A stretch of 32,520 bases of DNA, taken from the NCBI GenBank assembly GCA_009783855.1, contig WRCO01000011.1, positions 1-32,520 on the forward strand, read 5' to 3'. The notes under the pieces are model-generated. The model was not told the origin of the DNA and did no database searches. It was given only the letters and a program-made list of their open reading frames with translations. The translations under genes were made by a program, and so were the position numbers. Of the stretch, positions 8,104 to 16,113 are shown piece after piece. The DNA comes from Alphaproteobacteria bacterium. GTDB taxonomy: Bacteria; Pseudomonadota; Alphaproteobacteria; Rs-D84. The first letter of the stretch is position 1, and every line of letters starts with the position of its first letter.

Positions 8104-8179
8104 GGCCCCATCGTCTAGAGGCCTAGGACACCGCCCTTTCAAGGCGAGAACGGGGGTTCGAATCCCCCTGGGGCTGCCA
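8104..8179 (+). tRNA. tRNA-Glu (anticodon TTC)
   Basis: 76 nt with encoded CCA. The acceptor stem is GGCCCCA/TGGGGCT with a G1-U72 pair, the anticodon loop contains CCTTTCA with TTC, and the T-loop is TTCGAAT. The body closely matches other bacterial tRNA-Glu genes. Confidence 0.96.
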
Positions 8180-8188
8180 ATCTTTTTT

Positions 8189-8300
8189 ATTATAACGGCG
8201 CGTTTAATTTGCGTTTCTTGATTTTTGCGCGGGTCGTGTACCAAAGTACGCTTGACCACGACGAAAATCTGCGAATACGCACCATCCGCACCATTCTAAT
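8189..8300 (-). repeat. 112-bp hairpin repeat, copy 1
   Basis: Read on the minus strand it starts ATTAGAATGG, contains GCGTATTC at position 21 and AACGC at 86, and ends CCGTTATAAT. It folds as a long imperfect hairpin with GCGT/ACGC, GATTTT/AAAATC and GTAC/GTAC pairings around a TTTG loop. It has the same length and layout as the copies at 19153 and 25629, but the stem bases differ in a compensated way. Confidence 0.75.
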
Positions 8301-8348
8301 AAAGAATTAAAAACGCCGGCACATCAGAACTGATTAACCTTTCAATGT

Positions 8349-8408
8349 CTTTTGGTCTTGGAAGCGATAAGGATTCTGGAAACGCTGGCACCGCAAAACC
8401 AAAAGGAT
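8349..8408 (+). promoter_or_regulatory. rpsD leader hairpin that can pair with its ribosome binding site
   Basis: CTTTTGGT (8349-8356) is perfectly complementary to ACCAAAAG (8398-8405), which overlaps the Shine-Dalgarno AAAAGGAT. An inner AGCG/CGCT stem lies between them. This is the layout of an autogenous translational operator; S4 represses its own translation in other bacteria. Confidence 0.45.
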
Positions 8409-8413
8409 AAAAC

Positions 8414-9046
8414 ATGGCACGGCTTGGTGCAAAGCGCAGCACGCGCAAACTTAAAATCGGACGCAGACTTGGCGTCAATCTGTGGGGTCAGGCAAAGTCC
8501 CCGTTCAACAAACGCAAATACAAACCGGGACAGCATGGACCGACCGCGCGCAGCGGGACCGCTTCCGATTACGGTAAACAGCTTCGCGCGAAACAAACGC
8601 TTAAAGGCTATTACGGCAACATAGGCGAAAAGAAATTCCGCAAATATTATGACGAAGCCGCCAATATGAAAGGCGAAACGAATCAAAACATGATTGGCTT
8701 GCTTGAATCGCGGCTTGATGCAATCGTATACCGCGCCAAATTCGCGCCGACGGTTTTCAGCGCGCGCCAATTGGTAAGCCACGGCCACATCAACGTCAAC
8801 GGTAAACGCGTAAAGATTTCTTCGTACCAGGTTAAGCCGGGCGACGTCATAACCGTTTCCGACAAGGCAAAGGAAATGCCGTTGGTCGTCCTTGCGCTTG
8901 AATCCGCGGAACGCGATTTCTGTGATTATGTAAAGGTCGACTCGGCCGGCTTTACCGCAACATTCGTCCGCAAACCTGCGTTTGAAGACGTGCCGTACCC
9001 GGTGCTTATGCAGCCGGAACTGGTTATCGAATTCTATTCTCGTTAA
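8414..9046 (+). CDS. rpsD: 30S ribosomal protein S4
   Basis: A primary-binding protein of the small subunit body. The 210 residues match the long S4 form: the N-terminal [20 protein letters not shown] has the family's basic start, and [18 protein letters not shown] follows. The S4 RNA-binding domain appears as [35 protein letters not shown] and [11 protein letters not shown]. The C-terminus ends with the typical [14 protein letters not shown] lies 7 nt before the ATG. Unlike in E. coli it is not in the alpha operon but stands alone after tRNA genes, with its own terminator. Confidence 0.97.
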   Translation: MARLGAKRSTRKLKIGRRLGVNLWGQAKSPFNKRKYKPGQHGPTARSGTASDYGKQLRAKQTLKGYYGNIGEKKFRKYYDEAANMKGETNQNMIGLLESRLDAIVYRAKFAPTVFSARQLVSHGHINVNGKRVKISSYQVKPGDVITVSDKAKEMPLVVLALESAERDFCDYVKVDSAGFTATFVRKPAFEDVPYPVLMQPELVIEFYSR

Positions 9047-9071
9047 AAAATCCGCCGAAAGGCGGATTTTT
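9046..9071. terminator. Bidirectional terminator between rpsD and the 304-residue gene
   Basis: AAAAATCCGCC-GAAA-GGCGGATTTTT, a symmetric hairpin overlapping the rpsD stop codon. Confidence 0.85.
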
Positions 9072-9073
9072 GT

Positions 9074-9988
9074 TTAACGTCCTCTTTTCCTTGCGTAAGA
9101 GCAACACGGGAATCCCATGCATGGGCCCGGTTTTTTATCAGGGGCCAGACACGGGCGCATGATTTTCATCGCTTCTGTCCGTGGAATAATGGCTTTGGAT
9201 TCGAAACCGTCCGGCCAATATTCGCGCAGCACCGTATTGATTATATTGCCGTCGGTTATTATGCTGCCGCTTTTCGGATGATATATCTGATACCCGTTAA
9301 GCGCGTATTCCGCGGCAAGTCCCGCCACTATTTCCCGTTTGGATTCGTATGTCGCTTCGTTTTCAACGCCGTCTTTGTATTTGAAGGCAATGACGGCCCC
9401 CTTCCAATTGGTGAACCAGAAACTGTACAGCCCGTGGTGCACGACAAGTTCTTGGATTCCGTATTGCTGTTTGAACTCGGCGGCATCCATGTCGATAAAA
9501 TTCAATGTTTCCGAATCCATTGATACTATTTTCGCGCCACAATACTGGGCAAGGTTGACTTCGGTCGCCTTGTAGCACTTGTCTTCGCACAGGTTATGAT
9601 TCACCACGGCGCCCGGGCGCAGATGCAAATCCACCATGAACGGGATATTCGCCATGACTTTATGGGCATCGGGCGGAAGTTCGCCGGCGCCATCGTCGCA
9701 TATTATGGCCAGATTTCTATTGGGTTTTATGCCGCCGCCGGTGGTATCCAATCCATCTATGACGTCAAACTGGTGGTCGATAATGTCCAGCCTGCCTTTC
9801 TCGGGGGATACTATTTGCGGCAGATAAGCAAATATTCGTTCCTTGTCCCGGACCTTTTTCGGATTATCCAAAAGGTATTGGGTCACCATGCCCGCCACAG
9901 GATTTTTGGTAAGCTTGTCCCCTGTCAGCACGTTTTTGATTACTTCCGTCCATGCAGTTTTTTCACGACCGCCGATAAATATTGCCAT
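9074..9988 (-). CDS. Hypothetical protein with cysteine-rich C-terminal tail
   Basis: 304 residues, no signal peptide or membrane helix. The N-terminus MAIFIGGREKTAWTEVIKNVL is followed by a mixed alpha/beta body. Cysteines occur in the middle (NHNLCEDKCYKATEV, AQYCGAK) and as a cluster at the end (CLAPDKKPGPCMGFPCCS), which could bind a metal or an Fe-S cluster. The family is not recognised. The ribosome binding site is AGGAGA, and it has a near-consensus promoter. It diverges from the HTH/Rossmann fusion gene, and the shared intergenic region holds a dyad that might be an operator for that protein. Confidence 0.75.
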   Translation of the reverse strand: MAIFIGGREKTAWTEVIKNVLTGDKLTKNPVAGMVTQYLLDNPKKVRDKERIFAYLPQIVSPEKGRLDIIDHQFDVIDGLDTTGGGIKPNRNLAIICDDGAGELPPDAHKVMANIPFMVDLHLRPGAVVNHNLCEDKCYKATEVNLAQYCGAKIVSMDSETLNFIDMDAAEFKQQYGIQELVVHHGLYSFWFTNWKGAVIAFKYKDGVENEATYESKREIVAGLAAEYALNGYQIYHPKSGSIITDGNIINTVLREYWPDGFESKAIIPRTEAMKIMRPCLAPDKKPGPCMGFPCCSYARKRGR

Positions 9989-10023
9989 AACAGTCTCCTT
10001 TTATTGTTGTTTGTTTCGATATA

Positions 10024-10051
10024 AATATAGCCTCGTAAAGACGTTTGTCAA
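10024..10051 (-). promoter_or_regulatory. Promoter of the 304-residue gene
   Basis: On the minus strand, TTGACA (10051-10046), a 16-nt spacer and TATATT (10029-10024). This is one of the strongest promoters in the window. Confidence 0.75.
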
Positions 10052-10069
10052 TAAATATATACCCTATTA

Positions 10070-10083
10070 TTCCAATATAGGAA
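10070..10083. promoter_or_regulatory. Dyad TTCCAATATAGGAA between divergent promoters
   Basis: A 14-bp imperfect palindrome with perfect TTCC/GGAA ends, midway between the -35 elements of the two divergent genes. It is a candidate operator; the inference rests on symmetry and position only. Confidence 0.35.
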
Positions 10084-10123
10084 CAATATGTTTGTATAAT
10101 CGGATAATATTCACAAAAACAGC

Positions 10124-10152
10124 TTGCAAAATGCCGGTATTATTCCTATAAT
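10124..10152 (+). promoter_or_regulatory. Promoter of the HTH/Rossmann fusion gene
   Basis: TTGCAA (10124-10129), a 17-nt spacer and TATAAT (10147-10152). Confidence 0.7.
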
Positions 10153-10183
10153 CTGTTCCGAATGAATAAAAATGGGGTAAAAA

Positions 10184-11422
10184 ATGCAATTTATGACCGT
10201 AAATGATGCAGCCCGGCTGTGGGCCCTGTCCCCGCGGCGGGTTATCGCCCTGCTTTCCGCCGGGCGGGTTGCCGGCGCGGTAAAGGCGGGCAAGGTGTGG
10301 CGAATTCCGGGAGACGCCGCACGACCATACGACGGACGGGCGCGGTATGCAAAGCTTGAACGGCGGGCAAAACGCATCGTCGTTGCCGGCATTAATACGG
10401 AACTTGGCGCCGCGATTGCGAAAACATTGCGCGACAACGGGTTGGAGGTCATCGGTTTTTCATCGGTCTTTGACAGGTATTCCGACGATACCCATTTGAA
10501 CCTTGGCAATCTTGATGCCATGCGCGGCGCAATTAATACGGTGGACGAATATATTGACGGCATGGTCATCGCCGAAGACTTTGCGGCATCGGGCGGCGGC
10601 ATCGGTTTCGATTACGACGAATTTTCGCGCGAATTTCGCGAAGGCGTTCTACCCATGAATTTTCTTGTGCGCGAACTTGTTAAAAAAATGAACTATGAAT
10701 CCGGCATAGTCATCATCAACCCGCCGGACACCAATTTCGTCCGGAATATAGCGCCGCACCTTTCGGAACTTTACGGCGTTCGCATCAATTCCATCACCGC
10801 CGCCGTATCCGCGCGCCACCTTGCGGATATTGCGGACGACGCGTTCTTGATGGTCACGCGGCACAAATATATGACCGGGATGGATATAAAACTTGACATC
10901 GACAATCTTACCCTTGACGCGCGTCAGCGCAGCGATAACATGAATTCGGCGCGGTATTACGCCACGTTGCACCGGGTTTATACGGCCGCAAAGCCCGGCG
11001 ATAATATCTGGATTGTGTCGCCCATGTCCAACAAGGTCGAATGGACCGACAATGCGATGGAGCGGCAATTCAAACAAGACAACCTTGACGCGGCGCAACG
11101 CGGCGTGAAAATGACGCGCATATTCCTTTTTTCGGGGCGGGCATCGCGGAAAAATCAAAAAAATGCCAATATTCGCGACTATGTGTCGAACCCGCATATC
11201 AACGTCATGTGGGTCGATACGGACGCTTTGCGCAAAGACGCGCCCGAATTGCTTAAAGCCATCGGGGCGGGATGGGGCGGCATTAACGACGAAGTGCTTC
11301 TTGTCGATTTGCCAAGCGGCGCGGCGGGCGAAGCATACGGATACGTGACCATGAACGCAAAGGACATCGCGGACGCAAAGAAACACTTTAACGAATTGAA
11401 GAAATTCGCACAGCGGTTGTGA
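10184..11422 (+). CDS. HTH domain fused to a Rossmann/SDR-like domain and a C-terminal PLD-like domain
   Basis: 412 residues. Residues 1-45 resemble excisionase/MerR-type helix-turn-helix domains (MTVNDAARLWALSPRRVIALL...GKVWRIPGDA). From about 62 a Rossmann-type domain begins with KRIVVAGINTELGAAIAKTL and continues to GVRINSITAA, which matches the GIRVN region of short-chain dehydrogenases; the usual GxxxGxG and YxxxK are degenerate, so catalysis is doubtful. From about 265 the sequence ARYYATLHRVYTAAKPGDNIWIVSP...RGVKMTRIFLF resembles PLD-fold sensor domains without HKD motifs. It could be a transcription factor that senses a nucleotide or metabolite. It is divergent from the 304-residue gene, which it may regulate. 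The domain reading is by eye. Confidence 0.7.
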   Translation: MQFMTVNDAARLWALSPRRVIALLSAGRVAGAVKAGKVWRIPGDAARPYDGRARYAKLERRAKRIVVAGINTELGAAIAKTLRDNGLEVIGFSSVFDRYSDDTHLNLGNLDAMRGAINTVDEYIDGMVIAEDFAASGGGIGFDYDEFSREFREGVLPMNFLVRELVKKMNYESGIVIINPPDTNFVRNIAPHLSELYGVRINSITAAVSARHLADIADDAFLMVTRHKYMTGMDIKLDIDNLTLDARQRSDNMNSARYYATLHRVYTAAKPGDNIWIVSPMSNKVEWTDNAMERQFKQDNLDAAQRGVKMTRIFLFSGRASRKNQKNANIRDYVSNPHINVMWVDTDALRKDAPELLKAIGAGWGGINDEVLLVDLPSGAAGEAYGYVTMNAKDIADAKKHFNELKKFAQRL

Positions 11423-11430
11423 TTTTACAT

Positions 11431-11459
11431 TTGCTTTTCCGCTTTGCGGCGGGTATCAT
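11431..11459 (+). promoter_or_regulatory. Promoter of lepB-rnc
   Basis: TTGCTT (11431-11436), a 17-nt spacer and TATCAT (11454-11459), 23 nt before the lepB start. Confidence 0.6.
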
Positions 11460-11482
11460 GCGTCGCACTAAAGGAAACCATT

Positions 11483-12388
11483 ATGATAAAACCGTTAAAG
11501 AAAAAACCCGACAACCCGGTACGCGAATGGATAAACACATTTTTTTGGGCCGGCCTTATAGCCATCATTTTCCGCAGTCTTCTGTTAGAGCCGTTTAACA
11601 TCCCATCCGGGTCTATGATTCCGACCCTTCATGTGGGCGACCATTTGTTCGTTACAAAATGGTCTTACGGATATTCAAGGAATTCATTCCCGTTCGGTTC
11701 GTGGAATCTTTGGGAAGGACGGGCTTTCGGAACCGACCCGGAAATGGGCGACGTGATAGTGTTCAGAAAACCGGGCGGCAAGATCGATTATGTCAAACGG
11801 CTTGTCGGGCTTCCGGGCGATACGGTTCAAATAATTTCCGGACGGCTGTATATCAACGGAGTCGTTGCGGTGCGCGAAAACCCACAACCGTATGTCATCG
11901 CCAATGTGCCTAAATCATTGCGCCGCGCGGGGTATCAGCGCGTAAACCCGGACGGCAAAATCATGGTAATCCGGGGCGACAGGATTTTTGTCGACAACAG
12001 GCCCGCGGAATTCAATTTCACGATTCAATACAGGTCTTCGGCGTTCTGCCGCCGCGTGCCGTGGGAATGCGGAATTATCGACGCGACGGAATACGAACAG
12101 GTTCTTCCGAACGGCGTCCGTCACCGCATCATAGAAATTTCCGACAACGAACATTTCGACAACACGCAATTGTTCACCGTGCCGGCCGGGCATTACTTCA
12201 TGCTTGGCGACAATCGCGACATGTCGCGCGATTCACGCGCGGAAGACGTCGGGTTTGTCCCGCGCGACAACTTAATCGGCCGCGTGTGGTTCGTATGGTA
12301 TTCGCATAATTATTACGCGCCGCTTTTATTCGTCTGGTCCTGGTTTGACAAGATGAGATGGAACCGGTTTGGATTGGTTATAAGGTAG
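11483..12388 (+). CDS. lepB: Signal peptidase I
   Basis: Cleaves signal peptides from exported proteins at the outer face of the inner membrane. The 301 residues have one N-terminal membrane segment (about 19-34), box B PSGSMIPTL with the catalytic Ser44, box D DYVKRLVGLPGD with the general-base Lys105, and box E GHYFMLGDNRDMSRDSR. The start at 11483 is preferred over the upstream in-frame TTG at 11444 because AAGGAAA lies 5 nt before it. rnc follows after 18 nt, an order conserved in alphaproteobacteria; the usual third gene, era, is absent here. Confidence 0.96.
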   Translation: MIKPLKKKPDNPVREWINTFFWAGLIAIIFRSLLLEPFNIPSGSMIPTLHVGDHLFVTKWSYGYSRNSFPFGSWNLWEGRAFGTDPEMGDVIVFRKPGGKIDYVKRLVGLPGDTVQIISGRLYINGVVAVRENPQPYVIANVPKSLRRAGYQRVNPDGKIMVIRGDRIFVDNRPAEFNFTIQYRSSAFCRRVPWECGIIDATEYEQVLPNGVRHRIIEISDNEHFDNTQLFTVPAGHYFMLGDNRDMSRDSRAEDVGFVPRDNLIGRVWFVWYSHNYYAPLLFVWSWFDKMRWNRFGLVIR

Positions 12389-12406
12389 CCGGATACCGAA
12401 ACGAGA

Positions 12407-13045
12407 ATGAAAAAATTAAATTACGACTTCAAGAATCCCGAACTGCTCAATCTTGCATTGACACAGTCCGGGGCGGACGCGGACAATAATAACGAGCGTC
12501 TGGAATTCCTTGGCGACCGTGTTTTGGGACTTTCGGTCGCGGCGCTGCTTTACGAAATATTTCCGGATGAAACCGAAGGCGAATTGGCGCGGCGCCACGG
12601 GGCGCTTGTGTCGTCCGACACGCTTGCCGATGTTGCGGCGGAATACGACATCGGAAAACGGGTTCGTCACGGGCATATGACCGCGGGACGCAAAAAACAT
12701 ATTTTGGCCGACGCGATGGAATCCGTATTCGGCGCGATATTTCTTGACGGAGGATTCGATGCGGCGCATGCGGTCATTTCTGAAATATGGGCCCCGCTTG
12801 CGCGCGCAAACATAACGCCGCCGAAAGACGCGAAGACCGCTTTGCAAGAATTGGCGCAGCATTCCGGCGCCGGCGCCCTTCCCGAATATGAATTTCTGGA
12901 AAGCGGCGGCCCGTCGCACAGTCCTGTATTCAATGTCCGCGTGACGGCGCTTGGGCATTCCGCAACGGGCAGCGGCGCGTCGAAAAAAATCGCGACCACA
13001 AACGCGGCCGCGGAATTGTTAAAAGCAATAGGCGATTATAATTAA
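12407..13045 (+). CDS. rnc: Ribonuclease III
   Basis: Endonuclease that processes double-stranded RNA, including rRNA precursors. The 212 residues contain the signature NERLEFLGDRVLGL (residues 29-42) with the metal-binding acidic residues, HGALVSSDTLADVA, and ILADAMESVFGAIFLDGG with the second set of acidic residues. A C-terminal double-stranded RNA binding domain runs from about 143 (KTALQELAQ...SKKIATTNAAAELL). It is the second gene of the lepB operon. Its last 4 nt overlap the 3' end of the convergent minus-strand gene. Confidence 0.96.
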   Translation: MKKLNYDFKNPELLNLALTQSGADADNNNERLEFLGDRVLGLSVAALLYEIFPDETEGELARRHGALVSSDTLADVAAEYDIGKRVRHGHMTAGRKKHILADAMESVFGAIFLDGGFDAAHAVISEIWAPLARANITPPKDAKTALQELAQHSGAGALPEYEFLESGGPSHSPVFNVRVTALGHSATGSGASKKIATTNAAAELLKAIGDYN

Positions 13046-14709
13046 AGAGTTTTGGCGGCAATGCGGACGATGTGCCTTAACAGGCCCTGTTTTCCCAACG
13101 AATAATCATGTATCGCGACGGGGATTTTTTCGTAACGCTGTCCCGTTTTTTTCGGCGAAGATTTTTTATTCCCCGCAAACGGATTCGGGTTGCGCGGATA
13201 ATATATTTCTTCTTCCGCCCGCTCCCGTGCATCTTCCGGGACAAGGTTCGCAAACAGTTTCAAAATCCCCATCCCTTTCAATTTGTCTTTGCCTTTGTTG
13301 CGCGCAATCTGCAAAAGACGTTTTTTAACCCGGGCCGAAATAACCGGGTCGATTTGCCCCGTTTTCAAAAGCGCGACGCCGATTTGTTTCCAATCGTTGC
13401 CGCGCATGTGCTTTATATAATCGCCAAGAGAAATCGCAGCGCGAAGCACCGCGTTGATATAATCCAAATCTTCGGGACGGTCTTTTAATTCTTGGGATTT
13501 CTGTCCTATGGTATGTTTAAGCGACGAAAGCGGACCGTATTTGTTACGCGCGGAATTTACAAGCGCGTTCACAATGCAGTCGGCGAATACCTTTTTTTGT
13601 TCCGTCGTCGGCGCGGAAAGCATCTGGGCGCCGGTATCGAAGATTCCGATTTCAAGATTATTTCCGTTGAACGATATTCCTTCGTTGTCGCCGTGCCGGT
13701 CGTGGTCGAACGGTTTTCCGGACAGGATTATGTGAAGCTCTGTCGCGACAATCGCAACGGCGGCAAGTCTTTTCCGTTCCCTGTCGGACGGCGATACCGT
13801 CGGCAGACGGTTAAAGTGCGTGCCGTACACGCATCGCGCGATGCGGTATCCCGGGCCGGTTTCGGCCGCGCCTTGGGTATAATACGACGCGGTCATTGAC
13901 CCGACGTTCACCTTTATGGGGTCGTAAAGCTGTGCGGCGATTTTCGCCTGTTTCACGGAATGTCCCAAATCGGTTTCGATGTCGATAATCTTGCGCGCCT
14001 GGATTGCAAGCTCCATCAAAGGCTGGATACACTTTTGCGCGTCCTTTGACGTTTCCGATAATTTTTCGGCGGTTTTGATTAAAAAATCAATAAAGTGAAA
14101 AGCGCTTTCCTTTGCTTTCGGGCGGCGCACGGAAAGGACAAGAGAATGCCCGCCAAACCGTCGATATTCGGGATGCTTTCGGGGATACTTGTTCGCAAAA
14201 TTAATCCCCCATGTCGTAAGATAAGACCCGGTGCCCTTGTGGTCGTCGATGGTTATGCCATCAAAAAGCGCCGTCGGCAATTCTTTCATCGCCCATTCAA
14301 GCATTTTTTGTTTTGACGGCGGGTTCGCTTCGGATTTCGAATACGCAAGACCGTCCGTCCATTCCGGCGGAGTTGCGGGCAGACTGTGCGCCAATTGCGC
14401 GACTTTATTCGCGCCCGGAAAGAAAGACATAAAATACCCAAGGCGATAACCAAACCGCGTTTGCGGACACGTGACGCCGTTTTCGGATGAATGTTTTGCT
14501 TCGAAATCTATGGATTTTTGCGCCATCTCCATAATGGAATAATACAGTTCGGGCGGCGCGTCGTCATAAATTATTTCGTGAACAAGCCGGCCCATCTGAT
14601 GCGCGCCCGCGTCGCCTTTGGATTCGTCACGCGGCGGAAGAAAGGTATCAAGCATTTCTTCGTCATCCGACGAAAAATAGAAGTTCAGGGTTTTGTTGAT
14701 GTCCAGCAC
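13042..14709 (-). CDS. Large hypothetical protein with PI3K-like catalytic loop
   Basis: 555 residues, GTG start with AGGAAA upstream. No signal peptide or membrane helix. The N-terminal half has no recognised domain. At residues 335-360 FDHDRHGDN is followed by EIGIFDTG. This matches the spacing and key residues of the phosphatidylinositol-kinase-like catalytic loop (GDRHxxN then DFG) and more loosely the HxDxxxxN...DFG of ABC1/UbiB kinases. Upstream helices and the basic C-terminal region (RVKKRLLQIARNKGKDKLKG) complete it. I infer a possible atypical kinase or effector, but no ATP-binding lysine motif was identified with certainty. It lies 31 nt after the carboxypeptidase gene and is probably in its operon. 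Confidence 0.7.
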   Translation of the reverse strand: MLDINKTLNFYFSSDDEEMLDTFLPPRDESKGDAGAHQMGRLVHEIIYDDAPPELYYSIMEMAQKSIDFEAKHSSENGVTCPQTRFGYRLGYFMSFFPGANKVAQLAHSLPATPPEWTDGLAYSKSEANPPSKQKMLEWAMKELPTALFDGITIDDHKGTGSYLTTWGINFANKYPRKHPEYRRFGGHSLVLSVRRPKAKESAFHFIDFLIKTAEKLSETSKDAQKCIQPLMELAIQARKIIDIETDLGHSVKQAKIAAQLYDPIKVNVGSMTASYYTQGAAETGPGYRIARCVYGTHFNRLPTVSPSDRERKRLAAVAIVATELHIILSGKPFDHDRHGDNEGISFNGNNLEIGIFDTGAQMLSAPTTEQKKVFADCIVNALVNSARNKYGPLSSLKHTIGQKSQELKDRPEDLDYINAVLRAAISLGDYIKHMRGNDWKQIGVALLKTGQIDPVISARVKKRLLQIARNKGKDKLKGMGILKLFANLVPEDARERAEEEIYYPRNPNPFAGNKKSSPKKTGQRYEKIPVAIHDYSLGKQGLLRHIVRIAAKTL

Positions 14710-14740
14710 TTTCGTTTCCTGTTTTTGCGCCCTCTTCCCC

Positions 14741-15925
14741 TTATCTCCCTCTGAAAATAACTTGCAAATTCTTTGCTATGCGGCCGTAAAATATCACGCG
14801 CCCGACGCGCTCGCGCGCGACAAGCGGCGCGCGCTTTACCACGCGGCCTTCGAATTCGGCGATGATTTCGCCAACCTTGTCGCCGGCGCGAACAGTCGTG
14901 ACCGTCGGGTCGTAATAGCGCGCCAATATGCGAAGCCCCGCCGTGCCTTTGCCGCGCGGCAATGTCACCACAAACGGATTTTCAACCGTCGCATTTATCG
15001 TCCGGCGGCGACCGTACCATGCCGGAATCTGCACAACCACGTCGCCCGGGTTGAAAAATGTCCTGTTTTCCGTAGTGTCGAACCCGTATTCAAGCAAGCG
15101 GCGCGCCTCGCGGGCCAATGCGTTGTGGTCTTTGGCCTGCATCAATCCGTTGATAACGCCGATAAGCCGCCGGTCGCCGCGCCGCGCGACCGCAACCATG
15201 CCAAAGCCTCCTTCGGAAGTGCGGCCTGTTTTCAATCCTTCGGCGCCGGGCATTTGGAACAAAAGCCTGTTGTACGTACGCGCGCGCAGACGCCCCCATT
15301 CGCGGCACCAATCGCCTTCGTATCCTTCGAATTCAAACCGGCGCTCCGCAAACCATGGGAAAAAATCCGGATGTTCGTTGATAAGATACTGCGCAAGAAC
15401 GGCAAGTTCCCGACTTGTCATAAGATTGTCCGGATGAAACAGCCCGGACACGTTTCCGAATGTCGAACGCTCCATTCCGATTTCGCGGGCACGAAGCGTC
15501 ATCCTTGCCGCCATGTCGATTTCCGAGCCCGCCAAATGTTCCGCCGCAACGACGCCGGCGTCGCCGCCGGACATGACGATAAGCCCCATGATGATATCGC
15601 GCACGGATACTTCTTGGCCGCGCTCAAGGCAAAGCTTGCTTGCCGGGGCCCAAACGGGCCGGCGATGGTCTGCGTTGCCGGATACGGGCAGACGTTGGTC
15701 CAATGAGAGAGCGCCGTCTTTCACCGCATCGAAAATCATAGCAAGCGTCATAAGCTTAAGCATGCTTGACGGCGGCATAAGCGCGTCGGCTTCTTTATTG
15801 ACAAGAGTCATGCCGGATGCGGGGTCAATGAAGAACGCGCTTCGCGCGGGCGTTGTGAACGATGCCCGTGCGGATGCGCAAGCAAGGCCGCAGAGCATAA
15901 AGCATAGTAGGGACAGTCTTTTCAT
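14741..15925 (-). CDS. D-alanyl-D-alanine carboxypeptidase family protein (S11) with altered SxN motif
   Basis: 394 residues with a signal peptide ending near ASARA. The S11 fold trims D-Ala from peptidoglycan stem peptides in the periplasm. The SxxK motif is SMLK (Ser54, Lys57) and KTG is present at 232-234 (GLKTGRTSEGGFGMVA). The second motif, normally SGN in MSGNDA, reads SGG (Ser119-Gly121) and is confirmed in the bases. Loss of this Asn would be expected to weaken or change catalysis. A C-terminal beta domain of the PBP5 C-terminal type runs from about 290. It is the first gene of a minus-strand operon with the 555-residue protein. Confidence 0.9.
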   Translation of the reverse strand: MKRLSLLCFMLCGLACASARASFTTPARSAFFIDPASGMTLVNKEADALMPPSSMLKLMTLAMIFDAVKDGALSLDQRLPVSGNADHRRPVWAPASKLCLERGQEVSVRDIIMGLIVMSGGDAGVVAAEHLAGSEIDMAARMTLRAREIGMERSTFGNVSGLFHPDNLMTSRELAVLAQYLINEHPDFFPWFAERRFEFEGYEGDWCREWGRLRARTYNRLLFQMPGAEGLKTGRTSEGGFGMVAVARRGDRRLIGVINGLMQAKDHNALAREARRLLEYGFDTTENRTFFNPGDVVVQIPAWYGRRRTINATVENPFVVTLPRGKGTAGLRILARYYDPTVTTVRAGDKVGEIIAEFEGRVVKRAPLVARERVGRVIFYGRIAKNLQVIFRGR

Positions 15926-15969
15926 AAAGCCACTATAACAATCCGAAACAAAAAATCAATAATAAAAAC

Positions 15970-15998
15970 TTGCATTTTCACATATTTTGCGGCATAAT
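15970..15998 (+). promoter_or_regulatory. Promoter of rplY
   Basis: TTGCAT (15970-15975), a 17-nt spacer and CATAAT (15993-15998), followed by a leader of about 110 nt. Confidence 0.7.
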
Positions 15999-16004
15999 CG
16001 GACC

Positions 16005-16085
16005 CGCGCGGCACCCTTGGAGGCCGCACCCCGCTTCGCCAATGGCACTACGCCAAGGCTTCGTGCCACTTCGGGCTTCGTGGGA
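16005..16085 (+). promoter_or_regulatory. Structured leader of rplY
   Basis: Successive potential stems: GCGGC/GCCGC around ACCCTTGGAG, GGCAC/GTGCC around 13 nt, and CCAC/GTGG around TTCGGGCTTC. The leader is far more GC-rich than other leaders in the window. It may be regulatory; no known RNA family was recognised. Confidence 0.35.
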
Positions 16086-16113
16086 CCAATGTAATAACAA
16101 ATAAGGAAACGCC

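Noticed and set aside
11444-11482. Upstream TTG start for lepB
   Set aside because: No ribosome binding site, and it would put the -10 element inside the coding region; ATG 11483 has a good site.
14693-15706. 337-codon plus-strand frame opposite the carboxypeptidase gene
   Set aside because: The minus strand encodes clear S11 motifs and a signal peptide; the plus frame has none.
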